Of a stretch of DNA of 53,365 bases, positions 50,865 to 53,365 are shown one piece after another. The DNA comes from a bacterium (lineage in GTDB: Bacteria > Zixibacteria > MSB-5A5 > GN15 > FEB-12), in contig JAUWIB010000066.1 of assembly GCA_030605565.1 (NCBI GenBank), positions 1 to 53,365 of the forward strand, read 5' to 3'. Every line of letters starts with the position of its first letter. The first letter of the stretch is position 1. The notes beneath the pieces were generated by a model. It worked only from the letters and a program-made list of their open reading frames with translations. It was not told where the DNA came from and did not search any database. Position numbers and translations under genes: made by a program.

Positions 50865-52280
50865 GTGCGCATCCTGACGAATAGACGAACTATAATCCTG
50901 ATGACGATCCTCGCAGTTTATCTGGTATTTGGACTCGCTTTTGGATCTCCGACCGAAATATCCGGTGAGCCTGCCGTAGCCGAAGCGACTCACGATGAGG
51001 GCGGTCATGGCGGGCCGGTGCTGGGGCTGTTGCTGGGATTAATCGTAATACTGCTGGTGGCCAAGTTAGGCGGCGATCTTTTCGAGCGATTTGGCCAACC
51101 GGCCGTACTCGGGGAATTGATCCTGGGAATGTTGATCGGAAACCTGCACTTGCTCGGCATCGATGTCCTGGAACCCTTTAAACATGACATAACCCTGGAA
51201 GTGCTGGCCGAACTGGGCGTGATCATTTTGTTGTTTGAGGTCGGCCTCGAATCATCGGCTAAAGAGATGATGAAGGTCGGGATGGCCTCTTTTATGGTTG
51301 CCGTTTTTGGCGTCGTTGTGCCGTTCTTCCTGGGCTGGGGGGTCGGCTACTTGTTCCTGCCGGAGGAATCGATCTACGTTCACATCTTCATCGGCGCGAC
51401 ACTTACCGCCACTTCAGTCGGCATTACGGCCCGCGTATTGCAGGAAATAGGGAAGATAAAAACGCGCGAGGCGAAAATCATTCTCGGGGCGGCGGTGATC
51501 GACGATATCTTGGGACTGGTAATTCTGGCCGTTGTCGCGGGGATAATCACAGCCATTAACAGCGGCGCGGGGGATGGTCTCTCGTCCGGGGCGATTCTGT
51601 GGATTATCAGCAAGGCGGTCTTGTTCATTGTTGGCGCCATCGTCATCGGTGGTTGGGTTCTGCCGCACTACTTCGGGTTCGCGGTCCGACTGAAAGGCAA
51701 AGGTGTGTTCCTGTCGTTCTGTCTGCTGGTTTGTTTCACTCTCTCCTACGTAGCCGGTCAGGTAGGCCTGGCCCCGATCGTGGGAGCCTTTGCGGCCGGA
51801 CTGATACTGGATGAGTTGCACTACCACAAGTTTCGCGAAAAGGGTGAGCGCACGATAGAGCATTTGATCGAGCCTATTGCGGTTTTCCTGGTACCGATAT
51901 TCTTCGTACGGATGGGTATGATGGTTGAGTTGAACACTTTCGCGCAGGTAGAAATACTGGGTTTTGCGGCAGTGATGACGCTGGCTGCAATTCTTGGTAA
52001 GCAGGTTTGCTCACTGGCCATTTTCGACAAACAGACCAATCGTATTGCCATCGGTCTCGGCATGATCCCACGTGGCGAGGTCGGTTTGATCTTTGCCGGT
52101 ATCGGCGCCAAGCTGATGCTTGACGGTCACCCGGTGATTTCGAGTGGTACTTATTCGGCAGTTGTCATTATGGTTATCATAACCACCCTGGTGACGCCAC
52201 CGGCTCTAAAAATCTCGCTCCTGCGAGGTGACAAGAAGAAAAAGACAATTCAGGAAGGACCGGCTCCCGCGAAGGCGTAG
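50865..52280 (+). CDS. CPA2-family cation/proton antiporter (NapA-like)
   Basis: 471 residues, about twelve to thirteen membrane helices. The family marks are the GQPAVLGELILGMLIGN segment (about 77-93) and LLFEVGLES (about 122-130). D213 and D214 (AAVIDDILGLV) are the paired aspartates found in electrogenic Na+/H+ antiporters such as NapA, as opposed to the Gln-Asp of KefB/KefC. A His/Gly-rich segment after the N-terminal hydrophobic stretch (HDEGGHGG, about 43-50) is odd and may sense pH or metal. The C-terminus is short and basic with no TrkA-N domain. The GTG start has GGAGG six bases upstream. It is divergent from motA. Confidence 0.88.
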   Translation: MRILTNRRTIILMTILAVYLVFGLAFGSPTEISGEPAVAEATHDEGGHGGPVLGLLLGLIVILLVAKLGGDLFERFGQPAVLGELILGMLIGNLHLLGIDVLEPFKHDITLEVLAELGVIILLFEVGLESSAKEMMKVGMASFMVAVFGVVVPFFLGWGVGYLFLPEESIYVHIFIGATLTATSVGITARVLQEIGKIKTREAKIILGAAVIDDILGLVILAVVAGIITAINSGAGDGLSSGAILWIISKAVLFIVGAIVIGGWVLPHYFGFAVRLKGKGVFLSFCLLVCFTLSYVAGQVGLAPIVGAFAAGLILDELHYHKFREKGERTIEHLIEPIAVFLVPIFFVRMGMMVELNTFAQVEILGFAAVMTLAAILGKQVCSLAIFDKQTNRIAIGLGMIPRGEVGLIFAGIGAKLMLDGHPVISSGTYSAVVIMVIITTLVTPPALKISLLRGDKKKKTIQEGPAPAKA

Positions 52281-52331
52281 TTTGGGCATCCTTATCCCTC
52301 AACGCGCGGCCGATGATTCCTGTCAGGCAAT

Positions 52332-53216
52332 GTGCAGATTAAGTCAATGGATATCAGACCGCTGACGATCGAACATCTGGAGTTTCGACTGGCCGAGGAA
52401 CCAGGTTGTCAACGCAACTGGTTCGTCCCTCACATACGCGACCTCATTCGTTACCAGCCGGACGGTTGTTTCGCGCTGTGTGACGGCGACGACGTCATCG
52501 GCATGGCAACAACCACCCCGTATCAAGCGGTGGGCTGGATCGGCTGGCTGTACGTGGACGAACGCTGCCGCGAGCGGGGCCTGGGGGCGCGGTTGATGCA
52601 AGCAGCGATCTCGTACCTGCAAAACGCCGGGATGCGCACTATTCTGCTGGAAGCGGTGGTCGAAGCGGAGCCGCTCTACCGGCGGTTGGGCTTTCGCCGT
52701 CAGTTCATCACCCAACACTATCGTCTGGATGCGGCGGCGGTGAGTCGTAGTGCCGAGGACGATGGTGACCTGAGGGTGGGTCCATTCGACAAGGCCGGGC
52801 TGGACGACATCGTGGCTCTTGATCACGCCTTCTTTCACCAGGACCGTCGACGATTGTTCGAGATCGTAATCGAGAATGAGAACTTCGACGGCTGCTCGGT
52901 GTCATTGAGCGACAGGCTGATCGGATTCATGTGGTGGACGCGCTCCGAGCACAACCGCCAGGTCGGTCCGTGCATTATAGATAGCAGGAATCCACGACCA
53001 AACTGTTTGCTGTCAGTTCTGCTTGAGACCGCCTTTGACATGGACGACCAACCTCTTTACCTGCGCTGCCCGATGGTGGATTCGGACCGGGCGGCGCTGT
53101 TGGTTCAATGCGGCGCTGAGAGAGTGGATTATCACACCGTTCGCATGTACCTGGGCGAGCCGTACCAGGCGGAATCTCCCGGCGTCCTGTCGCTCGGTTG
53201 CCCCGGCAAGGGGTAG
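52332..53216 (+). CDS. GNAT-family N-acetyltransferase with second GNAT-like domain
   Basis: 294 residues. The first GNAT domain (about 6-140) has the CoA loop VDERCRERGLGARLMQAAISYLQ (V-x-x-x-x-R-x-x-G-L-G-x-x-L) and the C-terminal AEPLYRRLGFRRQF motif. The second half (about 150-290) resembles the Acetyltransf_18-type domain of tandem acetyltransferases, including FIGFMWWTR-like and CPMVDSDRAALLVQCG strands. The substrate is not evident. GTG at 52332 and ATG at 52347 are both possible starts; neither has a good ribosome-binding site. It is 51 bases after the antiporter. Confidence 0.82.
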   Translation: MQIKSMDIRPLTIEHLEFRLAEEPGCQRNWFVPHIRDLIRYQPDGCFALCDGDDVIGMATTTPYQAVGWIGWLYVDERCRERGLGARLMQAAISYLQNAGMRTILLEAVVEAEPLYRRLGFRRQFITQHYRLDAAAVSRSAEDDGDLRVGPFDKAGLDDIVALDHAFFHQDRRRLFEIVIENENFDGCSVSLSDRLIGFMWWTRSEHNRQVGPCIIDSRNPRPNCLLSVLLETAFDMDDQPLYLRCPMVDSDRAALLVQCGAERVDYHTVRMYLGEPYQAESPGVLSLGCPGKG

Positions 53217-53240
53217 CGACGACGCACCTAGTGGTGTGAT

Positions 53241-53365
53241 TCATCCTGTTGGGGCATTATCCAGGGCGAGCCTCGCCCGGCCGACCTTGTCGATGATCTC
53301 TTCCGCGGTTTTTCTCCAGATGAACGGTTTCGGATCGCTGTTGTGTTGGTCAATGTAGCTCATGA
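53241..53365 (-). CDS. C-terminal fragment of an IS630-family transposase
   Basis: The last 40-odd codons of a gene cut by the right edge. The translated segment (FIWRKTAEEIIDKVGRAR, preceded by YIDQHNSDPKPF) is the conserved end of IS630/Tc1-type DDE transposases, which typically finish YxxxHNxxPKPFxWTxxAxxILxKV. Stop at 53241-53243. The full element would extend to the right of the window, so I cannot tell whether it is intact. Confidence 0.85.
   Translation of the reverse strand, partial: MSYIDQHNSDPKPFIWRKTAEEIIDKVGRARLALDNAPTG

Overview
The window is a bacterial chromosome segment of moderately high GC. It most resembles an uncultured, Gram-negative member of the FCB superphylum; a Zixibacteria-like lineage is my best guess. 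That placement is inference. It rests on three secreted proteins ending in paired dockerin-like repeats (CGDIDGSG...DIGDLVYLVDxMF), long surface proteins with a FlgD-like C-terminal module, a split glycine decarboxylase (gcvPA/gcvPB), a Rieske/cytochrome b unit followed by a multihaem cytochrome c, and a DUF5686-like outer-membrane protein. No rRNA, tRNA or CRISPR array was seen.

Layout. 1-2.6 kb: a possible gene start cut by the edge, an alanine-dehydrogenase-like enzyme and a small STAS-like protein, all on the minus strand. 2.6-5.9 kb: ridA, then a strong promoter and a three-gene electron-transfer operon (Rieske protein, b6-type cytochrome b, nine-haem cytochrome c). 6-17.6 kb (minus): a small Smr protein, then three very large secreted proteins: a gingipain-type cysteine protease, a Porphyromonas-type peptidylarginine deiminase, and an 858-residue surface protein followed by a clear terminator. 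18-21.5 kb (plus): a DUF721/DciA gene overlapping gyrB, then two unrecognised genes. 21.7-28.6 kb (minus): one long, tightly packed operon (pth, rpsF, rpsR, a DUF2232 membrane protein, rplI, a bifunctional-nuclease-domain protein, a TPR/substrate-binding protein fusion and three small genes). 29-31.4 kb: a serine-palmitoyltransferase-like enzyme and a GNAT-fold acyltransferase, a plausible ceramide pair. 32.1-34 kb: an FG-GAP/dockerin protein bracketed by hairpin repeats. 34.8-41.2 kb: accC, gcvH, gcvPA, two zinc-ribbon proteins, a thioredoxin-TPR lipoprotein-like secreted protein and gcvPB. 41.4-53.4 kb: a DUF5686-like outer-membrane protein, a lipoprotein bracketed by 40-bp direct repeats, mfd, motB/motA, a Na+/H+ antiporter, a GNAT acetyltransferase and the tail of an IS630-family transposase cut by the right edge.

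The most notable system is the adjacent gingipain and peptidylarginine deiminase. In Porphyromonas gingivalis Arg-gingipains cut after arginine, and PPAD then converts the newly exposed C-terminal arginine to citrulline. Here both enzymes keep the diagnostic residues at almost the same spacing as the P. gingivalis proteins. They share the same tail modules and end in dockerin-like repeats instead of a recognisable T9SS signal. Together they look like a self-contained secreted protease-plus-citrullination pathway in a non-Porphyromonas bacterium.

A second theme is a set of short hairpin-forming intergenic repeats scattered through the non-coding stretches, often bracketing single genes for secreted proteins. 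All assignments are from reading the sequence and remembered family knowledge; no database search was run.
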